A stretch of DNA of 64,000 bases from Leadbetterella byssophila DSM 17132 (GTDB lineage Bacteria > Bacteroidota > Bacteroidia > Cytophagales > Spirosomataceae). Under the pieces are notes generated by a model, which was not told where the DNA came from, did not search any database, and worked only from the letters and a program-made list of their open reading frames with translations. Shown here in pieces: positions 63,821 to 64,000 of this stretch; the first letter of the stretch is position 1; every line of letters begins with the position of its first letter. The position numbers and the translations under genes were made by a program. The DNA lies in assembly GCF_000166395.1 (NCBI RefSeq), contig NC_014655.1:1364001-1428000 (forward strand), written 5' to 3'.

Positions 63821-64000
63821 ATGACATTTGGATTCAAATTTACTAAACAACATGATAGTATGGATTGTGGCCCTGCTTGCCTCAGGATGATATTTCATTT
63901 CCATGGTCTGAAAATAAGTCGACAACAGATATACGATAAGACAGATTTAGGATCCACTGGTGTATCATTATTGAGTCTTGCAGATTCCGCAGAGAAATTT
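63821..64000 (+). CDS. C39-peptidase-domain ABC transporter, 3' end outside window
   Basis: The frame from the ATG at 63821 (MTFGFKFTKQHDSMDCGPAC) is open to the right edge. The catalytic cysteine motif DSMDCGPACLRM is followed by the typical KISRQQIYDKTDLG and TGVSLLSLADSAEK of C39 peptidases fused to ABC transporters. Such proteins cut the leader of a double-glycine-type peptide and export the core. The substrate peptide gene is not in this window. Confidence 0.9.
   Translation, partial: MTFGFKFTKQHDSMDCGPACLRMIFHFHGLKISRQQIYDKTDLGSTGVSLLSLADSAEKF

Overview
The window is a stretch of chromosome from a Bacteroidota bacterium, most likely a Cytophagales- or Sphingobacteriales-type lineage. 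The pointers are a type IX secretion (T9SS) sorting domain, a SusC/SusD pair, an energy-transducer TonB remnant, the Bacteroidota promoter form TTG-N20-TAnnTTTG upstream of a tRNA gene, moderate-to-low G+C, and core genes (hemN, nuoA/nuoB, lepA, hslV, pdhC, rluD, corA, menE) with typical Bacteroidota sequences. Species cannot be named from sequence reading alone.

Layout. (1) 1-4.3 kb: tail of a surface-polysaccharide region: a partial GT11-like glycosyltransferase, a large T9SS-exported glycosidase-like protein and a sugar-type SAM methyltransferase. (2) 4.4-23.9 kb: housekeeping block: hemN, an isolated nuoA-nuoB pair, an ATE-type aminoacyl-transferase, corA, a PLP desulfhydrase/deaminase, rluD plus a GNAT enzyme, an azurin lipoprotein, menE, an XRE regulator, hslV, pdhC, lepA, a Wzi-like outer-membrane protein, a decayed tonB pseudogene, a conserved periplasmic protein and a MacB/FtsX-type permease. 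(3) 24.0-35.8 kb: tRNA-Leu(CAA) followed by an integrative mobilizable element. It has a large serine recombinase next to the tRNA, an AbiEii-type toxin-antitoxin pair, an unrecognised block around a ParA-like ATPase, MobC-like and HUH relaxase genes with a plausible oriT, several XRE regulators, two strong inverted repeats and a cargo pair of lipoproteins. No type IV secretion genes are seen, so transfer would need a helper. (4) 35.8-44.3 kb: a type I restriction-modification operon (C-regulator, hsdM, rhuM, hsdS, four-helix-bundle gene, hsdR) flanked by direct repeats. The right repeat still resembles the 3' end of the tRNA-Leu gene, which suggests tandem accretion of two islands at one tRNA site. 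(5) 44.4-49.5 kb: an SDR oxidoreductase, a deoxyinosine/uracil glycosylase, two DUF1801 proteins, an AraC regulator and a MauE-like membrane protein. (6) 49.6-55.7 kb: a DUF6520-type small secreted peptide facing a TlpA-like/SusC/SusD operon. (7) 55.7-58.7 kb: a small accessory zone with a 110-bp inverted-repeat element, an XRE regulator, a broken small ORF and an unrecognised two-gene module (soluble protein plus four-TM protein). (8) 58.8-64.0 kb: a TonB-dependent receptor diverging from a VKOR-DsbA fusion, a DUF6625 protein and the start of a C39-peptidase ABC transporter. This resembles a peptide (RiPP or bacteriocin) maturation and export locus that continues beyond the window.

The best candidates for undescribed biology are the 27.1-30.1 kb block in the mobilizable element, the 57.2-58.7 kb soluble/4-TM pair, the VKOR-DsbA/DUF6625/C39 export locus, and the tandem tRNA-site island with its repeat-flanked four-helix-bundle gene inside the restriction operon.
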